NCBI GenBank assembly: GCA_037074705.1
Contig: CM073596.1
Coordinates: forward strand, 55,270,001-55,334,000
Length of the DNA: 64,000 nt
Source: Zhengitettix transpicula
Lineage: Eukaryota > Arthropoda > Insecta > Orthoptera > Tetrigidae
Reading direction: 5' to 3'
The notes under the pieces are model-generated. The model saw nothing but the letters and a program-made list of their open reading frames with translations. It did not search any database and was not told where the DNA came from. Numbering within the stretch: position 1 is the first letter of the stretch; each line of letters opens with the position of its first letter. Below, piece by piece: positions 45,467 through 57,720 of this stretch. A program made the position numbers and the translations under genes.

Positions 45467-48032
45467 GTTGTGGTCTCTAAGATTTAAAACCGACTTTACA
45501 TAAGGTGGTGAGAATAACAAAAATGCGGATGAAGTAAGATGAAACAGGGGAAAAATAGCAAAATGGGAAAGGATAATATTAATTTCAGTCGACGTTTTGG
45601 CACCGACGTGTTATATGAGTGATACGAAGACTGTTTGCATTTTAAGAAACCCCAAGCTTAAGGTTGCAATGTCACGATCTCCATACTGCCATCAGTCAAT
45701 GCATGTGTTCGTTTTCCCTCGCACTTAACGACCCCTAGTACCGTCCAGACGAGCCACGACCTTCCAGAATAAAACAAAGGCACACGCGACAATTGAACAG
45801 AGCTCCATTAGCCGTGTCCCAGTAGATGTGAAGGCTTTCACTCCCTTTTTAGCGGGGAGAGAAAGCGCTGGAATGCCTTTTGTGTTTCTCGTCTATATTG
45901 AATGTTGCAACACACCCTTTTTACTCACCTTTGATGGCGAAAAGTGAATTTTTCCCTCCGCGTTATTCTGTTAGGGAACACATGTGTGGATGTCTCGAGA
46001 CCGTCCTGTGGGATAGTGAGCCTTGGTGGGTCGGGTGTTGCGTTCCTCCTCTTATCGCGGGATGTTCTCGTCTCTGAGGAAGAGGCTAATGGTTGCAAGA
46101 TGCAAGATCTCTGCGTGGGAGGTGTTTCACAAGGAAAGTGCAAACTGCCTCTACCTCTCAAGAGATTCTGTAGTTTCACGAAGTCACCGTTGAAAGAAAC
46201 GATGAGACTGGAAACGCGCTGCCGTTACCTTCTGATCATGGAAAGTCCTTCAGTAATAGTTTTTGATACCAAGAATCAAATTTATCGTACACGAGTAGGT
46301 CAAATAGTCACAGGGGGGGGGGGGGGGGGAATACGATCACATAATTTTCCTCTGATTAATTCTTATTTCACACATAGATTCTCTTCAGCTCAAATACAAT
46401 TCGTTCAAAGTAATTTTTTAATTATTATTTTACCATATAAAATTGTAACCACGGTTCTGTGGGACTTGACAGGAGGGCATACTTCGAAGTAACAAGCATG
46501 TATCGATACGTCCACCGCCATCTTGACTTTTATGAAACGTACTAACGAATATTAAAAATTATTATTCAGCCATCGTTTCATCACGTCCATCCTCATTGTA
46601 TTCACTTGTTTACTATGGTAACCATGAATGCAATGCAAATGATTAACTTTAATCGCTTTAACACGTTCGGGCAACTTCAATTTTTTTTGGAATAACTCAA
46701 AACAAATACTTGTAGTTAAACGGCAAGGTAACCCTTAAGGTCAACAGTAATTATTATCATTTTAGAAGTCTTCACGACTTCTGTGGTTTCATTTCTAGGA
46801 CGTCAAACATTATGACGTAGTAACTGAAATCGTTGCTATGGAAACGCGGCTTTTACCTTGTTGTGCGGAAGGAATCATTAAGAAACACCTGGAAACTGCA
46901 ACTAATGAAGAGAAGCAAGTGTTTCATCTACTTGTCTGACTTTACGTCACACTCCAAGTAATTTAGAATAATTTCCTAGGAAGTTGAAAGTTGCAAAGTG
47001 GAAGAAACTAAGTATAGCATTTTTTGGTTTTTTAGAATATTGTTTTACAATCAAGTAAATTTAGATAAATAAGCAGCCTAATAACAGACAAATATAAGTG
47101 ATAAATAAAAAAATTAAAATGTGCAGTTTTTATGTTTACCAGTTTCCACTTCAAGAGCCTATAAATTTATTTCCGGAAATCAGTTTGTCACCTCTGTGTC
47201 AACGAATGTAAATCGTTCTGCGCTGATTATGCTTTAATCTCATTAAATCTTCGTCCGTGAACAAAAATCTGGTTTCGATATAATGTAATTGTGCAGCGTT
47301 TTTAGTATGCAGAAATCATTTCTTCATAAACGTCACAACTGCTCACGAATCCATGGCACGTAGTTGACGGTACCACCCGGGGGTGATTAATGGTGGGCGA
47401 AAATTTCAACGAAAAGATACATCAGCGGACGCTTAATTGAAGAGAGAGAGAGAGAACGGGATGGTGGACGAAAAAAAAAAAACAACAACCCCTGGTCCTC
47501 TCACACAGCATCAGCGCCGCTAGTTGGAGTAATTTTTTTTTTTTGGGCCGCGTTGTTTGTTTTCTGTATAAAAGCGTTATTTGTAGCTACAAATCTTCGC
47601 CGAGACTGAGTGGGGCTTCCCCTACCTGTGAACAATGCTCTGCCTTGCCATTACTCAGGCAACGCATCCACGGCCATTTCTCGGCGCCTCTGTGTGAGAA
47701 GCGAATGGATTTATTTTGCTAGAAGAATCTTTGTCAGGCGAATTTAATACTTCTCGAGACACTCGACCAGACAATACACAGCTATTAGTCGGATTCCAAG
47801 GACGACGGAAAATAAAATAAGTACAGTACAGTACAGTCTTGGACCTCTTGATTTATCTCGTTGCCCCGGATAATAATAATTTTTTCGTGAATTGTACAAT
47901 ACAATATTTGGGAGGGGGGGAAGTCAATTGTAAATTATAATAATGTGTTGCACAAAAAATAAAATAGCAGAGAATTGGACAAACGTTGCCACATCGTCAA
48001 TAATAAATTACCCCAAATCATTCCTGCAGATG
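45467..48032. other. No gene seen; G run, GA and GTACA repeats
   Basis: A run of seventeen G (46313-46329) interrupts a 182-codon frame that I regard as spurious. A GA repeat (47440-47455) and four GTACA-like units (47821-47838) are present. TATAAAAGCG at 47568-47577 resembles a TATA box but has no other promoter signal. Confidence 0.4.
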
Positions 48033-48112
48033 TGTGGACAATAATATGTGACAACGTCGCACGAATTTGATTCGACGGCGCAAAGAAGAGCTTCAAGGTC
48101 AAATCTGTTCCC
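48033..48112 (+). repeat. Short dispersed repeat S, copy 3
   Basis: This shares GTGGACAATA, ATATGTGACAACGTCGCACG, AATTTGATTCG, CGGCGCAA and AAGAGCTTCAAGGTCAAATC with copies 1 and 2. Confidence 0.75.
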
Positions 48113-48356
48113 TTCTAAAAATAACAATACAATATAGGTAACTCAGTATTTCTATTTAAATAATTACCATTGACACAAAGTTAAATAAACATATTTATAA
48201 AAGAAAGAAATATTAGTTGTATTTACCGTTATTAACTACGCAGTACTGGGTTCACATACTTACATCACAATTAAATATGTAGATTCATAAAAGCATTTTG
48301 CTGGTACTATTTTTTTTTATGTAATTTAGTACAATTAAAAATCTTTCATATTATAT

Positions 48357-49193
48357 TGTAATATACAAAATAAACATATTTGATTCTTTAAAGAATTTAT
48401 ACATATTCGTGCCACACGTTGTGGAAGCTATTTTGTAATAATTCAAATTAATAACATTTAATTTATTTTAAATTAATTTATTCGTGCCACACGTTGTGGA
48501 ATCAAATAGGTGGCTTAACAAATGAATGAAAGATTATTTTAAAGGCTGTATCATTTAAAATAATTAAAGAACACAAAATTAAATTTAAAAGGAAACAGAT
48601 TTCACTCATCAATTAACAAACCTAAATTTAATTGTCGACGAAATTAACCTACAAAGATTGCTTCTAATTTACCATTCTTTTATCAATAAGAAAGGAACGA
48701 AATCTGACAACTATCTTTTAATTTGGTTTACATCATTAATTGTTTTCTATTGTTACTTACGGCTGTCCACTGCTTCTAGGATACTTTGGATTTACGAAGC
48801 ACGGTGATGGGTTTTGCACAGCTTCTACTAATCTCACAGATTTTAATTTAAATATTTCTGGAACAAAGTCAGGAACCAGGAACCAGGAACCTCTTCTTCG
48901 TCTCTCGCTTCCTCGGTTGCCTCCTTCGATTCTCGCTCTCAGTACGTGTTTAATCTTCCAGCAAAACGTCCACCCTACTTAATGCTCTCGCTTCTGATTT
49001 CCAACTCCTTTAATTTTAGTTCCGTCCTCGACTGCCCACGTCTCGTAATTTTGAGCGCGCATTCCTTCTTCCAACCAAGACAACAATACTCCGTTTCATT
49101 GTCGCTTGTAGTGTTCGGTACCGCCGTCAATAATGTTTCTCTAACAATTCAGATTATCAATCACCATTAATGCCTTAATTAATAGGCATTACA
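48357..49193 (-). mobile_element. Family L LTR remnant, copy 6, with duplicated primer-binding-site region
   Basis: On the minus strand it starts TGTAATGCCTATTAATTAAG and closes TATATTACA-like at 48357. ATAT lies on both sides (48353-48356 and 49194-49197). Inside the 3' part, ATTATTACAAAATAGC plus CCACAACGTGTGGC (near 48409-48441) is a decayed LTR end and primer-binding site. The CCACAACGTGTGGCACGAAT block occurs a second time near 48483-48502. Layout therefore resembles copies 2 and 3. It contains the GCGCGCTCAAAATTACGAGA core and a GCCGTAAGTAAC donor-like site. Confidence 0.8.
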
Positions 49194-49284
49194 ATATATT
49201 ACATTCTCAGACAGATATTGTTTTGGGGCATTTATCATCAATTGCTCACCCAACTCGTTTTGACTAAACAGTTAATACAACAAC

Positions 49285-49450
49285 AAAAATTTTGTTAGAC
49301 AGGTTTTAAATTGTACATTTCGGCCACGGTAGTCCATAAATTATTTTTAAAACTTGAACCTGATGAAGTCACAAATTAAGCAATGAAACGTTGTTAATTT
49401 AATCACTTATTTTTTCCTGACTTAAAAATTGGCTGAGTTTTATTTATTAA
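49285..49450 (+). repeat. Dispersed repeat with canonical CTGATGA box, copy 2
   Basis: Sister of 60-212. Here CTGATGA (49360-49366) is present and GAAACGTT follows at 49385-49392, but the intervening hairpin is poorly paired (TCAC...GCAA). Flank AAC before the box can pair with GTT after it. Each copy of this repeat has thus lost a different part of the motif. Confidence 0.5.
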
Positions 49451-50846
49451 TTAGAAAAATAATTCACCTCCCGAGTGACAGTAAAGTCGTTTTCGAGGCG
49501 TACAGGAAATTGTAATATACGAGTTCTCCGTGATGAAAACAGACACATTGCTCCTGGAGACAGTCAGCACACGCTCGTCCTGAAGAATACGTAAAACGGT
49601 TCCGAGAATTCTGAATGTGAGTTCCTCATTTTTCAAAAGAGTTTTGTTGGAGGTGAGGGTCCAGATGGCATGGCAGACAGGGGACAAGTTGTACAACAGA
49701 GGATATGTGTGGGGGGTGGGAGCAGCACGATTTATCAGCGTCGTCGTTCTGTCTGTTGCAGGATCGCCGAGGGAGAGGGAGAGAGAGTGAGACGAGCAGC
49801 CAAGTTATTAGTAAACACGGTGTCAAGGATAGCAAGACGTGAACCATTTGTCAGCAGCTTCGGAGGAGAGGAATTCCCAACCGTCTGGGACCAACTGTTG
49901 CAGTGAACCGCAGACGAGCAGATGGTTTACGGAGTATGTCACGAGGCAGAAACTCCACTTTTTTCTCCTAGGATAAGACAAACTTTCTAATTTCAATTCC
50001 CTCTGGTCGTTATTCACCTACAACTTTTTACAAGTATCATATGACCCACCATCTTGTCAGAATATTGGAGCACTTGTTTATTTTAGAAGTAAAGCAAGTA
50101 TGCAGAACGTTGATATTAAATCAATACCTGAAAGAGGAGAGGATATTATAAAATATTATTTACCTTATGGACCGGAAAAATGTGTTTCAAACGGCTGTAG
50201 CGGGACAGCGAAGGTCCAGGTTTTAAAATGTGATGTAAACGCAAGACGATACCAAAAAAAATATTTGGAACTAGCAAAACGCCTTGAGAGCTCGCTGTGG
50301 AAGGTGCGTTCTCCAGATGAAAGGAAATAAGCTTACTTGAGTATAGAGAGAGTGATAGGAATTCTAAAGGTCTGCATCGACACTGGAGAAACTTTTTGAA
50401 ATGAGAATGAGAGGCAAGGGAGGTGGAATTAGTCAGCTCAAGGGGCTGATGGATCTTGCAAAATTCAATTTAGAGTCTATGGTTGTGTTTAAACTTCTAA
50501 GGAGGAAGGAACTATAATTTATTTAATTATACTATCACCGAAGAATGCCAGAAATTAGCTAACTAAAAATTTACGGATTATTTATGTCCATTCATCTAAA
50601 GCATATAAGGTGCATACTGCCTCGTGTGGTTTCCTAGACATTAGTCTCTATTAGCAGTGCGTAATACAATATTGATATTTTTCAGTAGTAGAGACCAGTG
50701 GAAAATGATCGCCCTAAGGTGTTATTACCTACAGAATCACAACAGTCTTAAAAAACATTACTCAAATGTTTTGTAAAGTTGTTAGGTAGTACTGTCATTA
50801 TTTTTTTCGGAGAATTGTTAATCAAAAAATTTAAAGCTGTACATAT
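49451..50846. other. No gene seen
   Basis: A GC-richer part at 49560-49920 has short frames on both strands without domains. A 76-residue frame at 50100-50330 is also unrecognised. Confidence 0.4.
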
Positions 50847-51764
50847 TGTAATGCCAATTAATTAACACATTAATTGGAGAATGATAATCTAAATTGTTAG
50901 AGAAACATATTCTTGACGGCGGTACAGAACACAGCAACAATGTAGCCAAGTTTTGTTTCCTTTGTCGGAAGAAGCAATGCGCGCTCAAAATTGCGAGACG
51001 GCAGTTCAGTTGGCTGGAAGGTTTGGTCAAGTACAGGTCGCATTAAAATATTGAGGAGAGAGTACACATTATGTTTTGGTAGAGTTCTGTCTGCATTTTT
51101 GGTTCCTCAGCGATCGGGTGGTCGTAAAAGAACTTTTGGAACTTGGAGATTAAATACGTGCGAGAGACGAGGGCGAAAACGAAAGGCGAGAACGAGAATC
51201 GAAATAAACTTGCAGGAAAGCATAGACAAAACATTCACACAAGCTGAACTACGAAACCTGCTAAACACAAACAGAAGTCAACCGAGTGAGGGAGAGACGA
51301 AGAGGAGGTTCCTGGTTCCTGATTGTGATGTAAAAAATTACTAATTTTAGAATCAGTGAGTTTTAGTAGAAGCTGTGCAAATATCCGTCATAGTGCTTCG
51401 TAAGTCAAAAGTATCCTGGAATGCTGGGCAGCCGTGAGTACCAATATAAAATAAATAATTATGTAAACCGGATTAAAAGATAGTCGTCAGATTTCGTTCT
51501 CTTCTTTTGATAAAATTTGTTAAGTAGAATCCATCTTTTTAGTATAATTTCGTCTTTGTTAATTGACGAGTAAATCTTTTTATTGAAATTTGTGTTGATA
51601 AGATTTCTAAATAAATTATTAGCCATTATCAAACCCAGTAGAGACCCTAAGATATATTTTTAAATTGTGTAATTGTGCTTAAATTGAAAATAAAGCGATT
51701 GTTTGTTAAAGTTAATAAATTTTCTTTCATTTAATTAAAAGTCAATTTATTTTTGTATATTACA
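50847..51764 (+). mobile_element. Family L LTR, copy 7 (solo)
   Basis: It starts TGTAATGCCAATTAATTAAC and ends TATATTACA. Flanks are ATAT before and ATGT after, a target duplication with one change. It contains GCGCGCTCAAAATTGCGAGA, GGTCGCATTAAAATATTGAG, GGAATGCTGGGCAGCCGTGA and AAACCCAGTAGAGACCCTAA. The 117-codon frame at 50991-51344 lies inside it and is not shared by sister LTRs. Confidence 0.85.
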
Positions 51765-52937
51765 ATGTTTTTTAATAAATTAAACCCTGGGGAATGGGGA
51801 AATATGTGTTTAAGTATTACATTTTATATACTTTAAGAGATATTATAACACTTTATATGTATCAACACTTTTTCCTCTTCCTCGTTTACTGTACAGCTGC
51901 TTTTCTTCTTTCTCATTCTTCTTCATTTTTCCTTGAAGTAGCAAATTCCTGTATGGGCTACTTCTTGTCAGAACAGCAGCCGTGCTACGAGCATTTTTTT
52001 AGGGAGGGGGGGGAGGAATTGTAGCAACATTATCGACCCACTTTGAAAATCTTCCTTCCGTTTTTACGCTACACACTGGAAGTTAAAAGGGGGTGGGAGA
52101 CTGGAGCTGGTTCTGTAAAGGAAGAGAAGAAGGGGGTGTATAGGAATGGCAGCATCGAATAGCCCGGGAATCTGTTTTCCCTGACAAGACTTATGTGTCC
52201 TCAGGGAGGACTCCGAGACGCAAGTGGATGCTCTAAGATCGGAATATACAGAGAAACTTAAAGTCAAAGGGAGGGGAAGGGGGTGAGATTTAGGAATGAG
52301 GAAGGGAGGCTTGTTGGTAGGCAGGAGACTAGATAAACGTCTGGTCTCACCTCCACCACACGGAACTACCTTAACATTCTTCAAGCCGCGGCGAGAAAGA
52401 TGTGAATAGAGAGAAAGAAAAACAGCTACCGCTCCTTTTTTTACGGCAGATAAGGTGGGGTAGTGCATGGGAATTGCCCCGTAATGACCATGGGCATATA
52501 CATGTTGTAGCCGTTTCCCTTACACCTCTCATATTTATCTCCACAAGCCAGGCGTTTTTATTGCATGTGACCATCCACCCGTACAGCAGAAATTCCTTCA
52601 GTTATCTTATCCAGTGATCATAACAGCGCTAGAAATTTCCAGAAGGAAATCTTCTCTTTCCGCAAATTTTTACCTACTTAGCCGAGTTTAAACATTGTAG
52701 GATAAGAGAAAAACTCATTTATTTGCGGTCGTTTCTGTATCTACACAGGGACAGGAACATCAAAGTTTTTAAAATTAAAAATCTTAACCCCCTATTTCTG
52801 AATTGAAAAATTATCTGATATTATTTCAATTTCTTGAGATGCAAATTAAAGGTCAATCAATTCAGAATGAAATAATTACCTAAGAAATTCCAAAATATTC
52901 ATAGACAAACACCCCATTTATATATATATATATATAT
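51765..52937. other. No gene seen; TA repeat at end
   Basis: A 134-residue minus-strand frame at 52064-52468 lies in a purine-rich block and has no domain. The stretch ends in a TA microsatellite (52918-52938) that served as the target of the next LTR. Confidence 0.4.
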
Positions 52938-54011
52938 AGTAGTAATTAGTAATTAATTCATTATTATCATTAGAAAATTGGAAAGAAAATATTAGAGGAT
53001 ATAAAGCGTACGCCGCAACAAGGCGGCAACGCCAGACAAAGAAAACATTGTTGAGATTGTACGCGCTAAAAATCTACGAGACGAAGTTAGTCAGTTGGAC
53101 GGCGGACACAGTTGCAGGCAGACATCAATTCAGCAAATTCATATTATAAAAAGTTGGGCAGCGGACATACAACAGTTCGAAAGCAATCTTCAGTCAGCGG
53201 CAAGACGCGAAAGGAAAAAGTCTACGTCGAGAACTGGGACACAGCAGTTCGGTCCACATAGAGAAATAGAAACAGTAAAAGTTTGCGGATCCAGAATTAT
53301 GAATAGGGCTATCTAGGAAGTCCAACGGCGAGCTAATAGTTTACATAAAACGCAAGTAACCAGTTTTGACGGAGCGACTCATAAAATCGCAGTTTGGAAG
53401 CAGAAGTTTTGCTTCACAAACTGAACAAATTTTCGCATAGAGAGACTTTGAGGAGGCCTACGTCCGGAAACTGGCTGAGGGTGAGATGATCGAGGTTCCA
53501 GGATAGCAGAGATCCAGAGCAACTACCGTGTGTTCAAATTCTAATGAGTAGAATCAGTGATATCCCCAAATCGTGTGCACAGAAAAACCCAAAAATGAGA
53601 CCTGGGCGGCCGTAAGTAGTAAACTTTAAAATTGATTGTAAACCTCTTTTAAAAGATATGTCAGATCGTTCTATAATTATTTCGTTCTTTAATTATTCAC
53701 TTCGTTAATTATTTACTTCTTTAATTGTTTAGTTCTTTAATTTAAATTCAATCATTAGTCTTATTTTCGTCCGCAACAAAATTCGTCGAGGTTCAGACGA
53801 ATTAATTTACCTAAAAAGCTAAATGTAATTGATTGTATAAAATTCACCCATTTATCAAATCCAGATAAAGACCCTGAGATCCGAAAGATTATTGTGTAAT
53901 TTTATATTGTGTAATTCTAAACCTTAATAAATTTGATTAATTGGTTTCACTTAACTTCTTTTTATTTATCCACAGCCATTTGTAATTGGTAGTAAAAATT
54001 ATATTATTACA
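52938..54011 (+). mobile_element. Family L LTR, copy 8 (second subfamily)
   Basis: The LTR is inserted at the end of a TA repeat and followed by ATAT after ATTATTACA. It shares GCCGCAACAA, AAAGAAAACATTGTTGAG, TACGAGACGAAG, CCTGGGCGGCCGTAAGTAG and AAAGACCCTGAGATCCGAAA with copy 4, from which it differs by many indels. The 5' end is uncertain by a few bases because of the TA repeat. Confidence 0.8.
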
Positions 54012-54179
54012 ATATGTTGACATGATTTTCGTTTTTACTTCCTTCTTTAACAAATGTCTCCTTCAGTCTTGCTTTTTTTGCTTTTGTGAGGTAAAAATTT
54101 CGTTCTTCTGTTAAAGGAATAAATGATATTTATGATTTTATGTACCAATATTCCATTATAACAATAAATTAATTTCCTG

Positions 54180-54600
54180 TTTCAGCATTTTGGGTGTCAG
54201 GCGTGTTCCGAGGACCTCAACATGTGTCTCCACATTCTCCTTCGTTCAGTATAATATTTTTCTACACTGTATCACTCCGTGATCCATTACAGGACCATGG
54301 CTTCTTCTTAATACCTTAGGTTAATATTTCTGGTCCATTTTAGTCCATGTCCAGGTTTCTGCACTGTATGTCACCACAGGCCTTGCTAATGTTTTGTATG
54401 TCAATATTTTCTGTTTATCTGGTTAGTAATTTATTTCTTGTTAATTTTAGGTTTGCAAAATATGCTTCATTTCCTGTGTTGTGTTTTCTGTTTCATTACA
54501 TTTCTCTCTGGCGTCACCACTTTGTCTCATTCACCATCTCATTTTCAGTCAGTGTTGTGTGTGTCATACGAACTTCCGCCTGTACAGAGAAATAATCGAC
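54180..54600 (-). pseudogene. Second non-LTR retrotransposon remnant, reverse-transcriptase tail
   Basis: On the minus strand, pieces in shifted frames read FANLKLTRNKLLTR, then RPVVTYSAETWTWTKMDQKY, then KVLRR-like and GPVMDHGVIQCRKILY. The string PVVTY.AETWT and the following K-rich stretch correspond to the same C-terminal part of LINE reverse transcriptases as the 42-kb remnant, but the sequence is of a different lineage and much older, with several stops and frameshifts. Ends and target duplication could not be fixed. Confidence 0.6.
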
Positions 54601-56079
54601 CGTCAGAATATGTTTGATTGTTGAAACCTCAAATTTTAATTCTTATAATTACAATCCTTAATTATTATAACAAGCCAATGATTTTACCGCCGCCTACAAA
54701 ACGCACGTACTGTCCGACACTTTGGACATTATGCGTGACTCGCTTAGTTTCCAACTGCAATTCGTAGGCAACGTGTACAAGGACCTGAAACTTGGTTTCA
54801 ATCTGATGAGAAACGAAAACGTCACCGAGGATCGTATATTGTGTTTCTCGTGTTACCAAAAATTATCTTTTAAATTTCCTTTATAATTTAAATTTTAATC
54901 CTCAAGTAAATTTTTTATTACGTTGTCAGTTGAAACCTTTTTTTTTCAGCGTATTCCATACGTTTATACGAATTTAGGCCTATTTTATAATAAATGTGTG
55001 TCTGAGGCGTATTTTAATGTTTCCTTTGCGACCACGTGGGCCGCTTTTAGGGAAGTTAGTTTTGACTAAAAGTCGAAGGAAAACGATCTGTAAATAACAA
55101 GTCACGTGTCCCAAGACTATGTGAGCTACGTGCAGCAGGCATTGGGCCTCATTCTGGAAGAAACCGCGGTCCGAGTTACTTGACTCCATCGGACAATGTA
55201 GAGAAGTGCTGGAATAGTCAGTGGAACTGCGGCTGTTTGTTCGTATTCTGGTAAGAAGAATATTAGACAGTCAAGATTCCGTTTAGCCAGTCTTTCTAGT
55301 ATTTTAAAATAGCACGTCTTAAAGCGTGTTTTTTTTTCAAAAGTTGTCGCGTATTTGACGATAATTCTGACTACGCGAATAAAGCCATGGACGATCCATC
55401 CTCCATTTAATCAGTTTCATAGCAGATTTTTAAGTTTCTGTAGGAAAGGACTCTAGAGATTTTCCGAGTACAGGCGTACATTTTGGGTCCATAATTACTT
55501 ATTGTATCGGTTATATGTTTTACGGATAATGCAGAATAATCGACGGATAAGTAATTTTAAATTTAAAGACATAAAGTGTCGAATGTAACGGATGGTATTT
55601 TTCGCGATTAGTCAACGTGCAATTTGATTCATCAGTATTGATGAATGTTGTGGAAAATTGTTTCACAGTTGTGTCTTAGCAGGTTCAGGTCTTGTTCTAG
55701 CCCACTGGGATTATTTCAGAGTTCTATTGAACCTTCAATCCACGTCAAGTCATGGCTGAAATGTATTTTTACCATTCTGTACTCATAAGTGTATTAAGTA
55801 CTATTTTTGATGCCCTTTTTTTTTTGTTCGGTTAAATAATTTTTCACGCTTCCTTCATTTTCTTGGGCAAGATTTCTTCTTTTACCCGGTGAATTTATTT
55901 TATCTTTAAATAAGACATTTCTCAGCGACTTGGGTCACTCGAAGAAACGAGCATGTTTATTACATGGATTATGTATAATGTAGTATTCTACCAAGACTTG
56001 GATGGTTTCCGGAGTTTGTGAACTTTTATAAAGTGTGATTTCAATTAAAATACAAATTCGTAATAATTGATTTAATGAG

Positions 56080-56350
56080 GGTTTGTGCATATTTATTTCA
56101 ACGGTTCGAATTGCGCAAACGTTGCGGCCGAAATGTTTCTGCAAATCGCACCTTGGAAATTCATATTCAGCAATCCTTCAGTAATATTTTTATTATATTT
56201 GTCGTATGTTAGTGAATCCAAAGCTTGTAGAAGTGAAACGGTCACGATAGTTTTATTTCAGTACAGGTTCTGATGTGGTCGTTCTTAAACAATATTAAAC
56301 AATATTGAACGCGTTCGTTCAGTTTTAACTTCAATTCTTAGCCTGCTTTT
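56080..56350 (+). repeat. Diverged third copy of an intron block
   Basis: GCGCAAACGTTGCGGCCGAA and ATGTTTCTG..AATC match ACATTGCGGCCGAAATGTTT at 58148 and 62221, and the following GGAAATTCAT and CAATCCTTCA-like text also corresponds. It indicates an older duplication in this locus. Confidence 0.5.
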
Positions 56351-56844
56351 GGTTTTCGAGGAGGTATTCGAACGTGTACCATTTCGTCAGTTTGATGTTG
56401 GGGTTTGAACGGTTGTAATTTCCTTACATCGTACGAGAACACTTGACTTTATTCAAACGTATATCCGAATTAAATTTTCTTTCATAGAAAGTTATTTAGT
56501 GTATTTACAAGTTGTGTATTTTATAATTATTATTAATCGCTGGGATAGATAATTGTTTTTCTCTCGTTCTTTCTTGACTTGTGCCGAGGACCACCGCATT
56601 TCACAAAGGTCGAAAGTCGTTTCGTGTTTCTCCTGAGAGGAACAAGAATGACGATCAATAAAACTCCATACTTGATTCAGGTTCGTATTTGAGTGATAAA
56701 TTAAGTTTCAATTGTCTTAAATTGCACTATTTAAAATTTGTTTTCTAAATTTTGCCTTCGAATTTTTATCGGGAAATAATTTATTTTAAATTTGATTTTA
56801 TGCAAGCGTCGTTTCACTGATAACAAAATAAATTTATTTTTCAG

Positions 56845-56983
56845 CCAATTCAAACTCTTCTGGTCCCGACTTCTGGAGTCATTCAGTTTCTGCTAATTAG
56901 TGACCTTATTTCCGAATTGTTGATTTTTGGACAGTTCAAGCCGCCATTGTAGTTCATCGCGTTATGGAGTTTGATTTGAGAAG
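56845..56983 (+). other. Exon-like block 1 (139 nt)
   Basis: It is preceded by ATTTATTTTTCAG and followed by AAG|GTAAGA, so both splice borders are strong. The next intron would be 56984-57073 (90 nt), ending TACTCATTTCAG. The block is richer in GC than its flanks. No open frame continues convincingly, so it is listed as an exon-like block of a transcript of unknown, possibly non-coding, nature. Confidence 0.4.
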
Positions 56984-57428
56984 GTAAGATTTGAGTCTTT
57001 ATACATTTACCTACTTGATTGTTTTTTTTTCTGGAGTGAAAATCTCTCAAATTGTAATTTCTACTCATTTCAGTCTTTGAATCCTTCATGCTATAATTTA
57101 AATCTTGTTTATTCAGGTCTTTAGTTATTATACCACGACATACTGCATTTTTTAATTTCAAACTCGTACAGACAAATAACAATGTGCATTTGTAGTCGCT
57201 AACTTGGTAACGTGCCCTCTCCCTGTAACTACCCTGTACAAGATTAACGGTGTTTAGGTAATGTAGGTTTTATGAAGACAGTTGCTCCGTGGTTGAAGTT
57301 GGTGTTCGACCACACCTTCTTTATTGTATTACGCTTTTCGCTAATTAGTGTGCTTGCATTTTTTTCGAAATTTACGTACTGTGCTTTGGATTTTCCTAAG
57401 ATACTGATTTTTATTCTGTTCATTTCAG

Positions 57429-57568
57429 CCTGTTCGTCCTGATTAAGTGTCCTGGCATCTGCAGTTCCTTTGGCACAGACGACCACTTGTATTCCGCTAA
57501 GAAGCAGAGGTCGACCTACTGGGGACCCGAGGCACCCGGAGACACTCTGGAAGCTGATCTTTGTATGG
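57429..57568 (+). other. Exon-like block 2, copy A (140 nt)
   Basis: Acceptor TTCTGTTCATTTCAG, donor TATGG|GTAAGTGAT. The following intron (57569-57646) is only 78 nt and ends TTTTCTGTTTAG. One frame is open across this block and into the next (to a TGA at 57712-57714), but the matching copy B block has a stop and indels in that frame. Coding function is therefore not supported. Confidence 0.5.
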
Positions 57569-57646
57569 GTAAGTGATAAACAATTCCAGTAGATGGAACT
57601 ACGAAGTGACTTGTTTGAAACATGACCGAAATTATTTTCTGTTTAG

Positions 57647-57720
57647 ACCCGAGGTGCAGGACTTGGGCAACGGCCACTGACGTCATGGACAGGAATCGTC
57701 TCCCCGGGATCTGACTAATG
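57647..57720 (+). other. Exon-like block 3, copy A
   Basis: It begins after a strong acceptor with ACCCGAGGTGCAGGACTTGG and is well conserved with 61637-61710, ending near CGGGATCTGACTAATG. A donor is not obvious, so the 3' border is approximate. It may also be a terminal exon. Confidence 0.35.

Noticed and set aside
45944..46492. Longest open frame of the window (182 codons, plus strand)
   Set aside because: It runs through a 17-G tract, has no recognisable domain, and overlaps an antisense frame. Composition suggests chance.
50991..51344. 117-codon frame inside an LTR (and the 100-codon frame at 31178-31480)
   Set aside because: Not conserved among sister LTRs. LTRs of this family are regulatory sequence.
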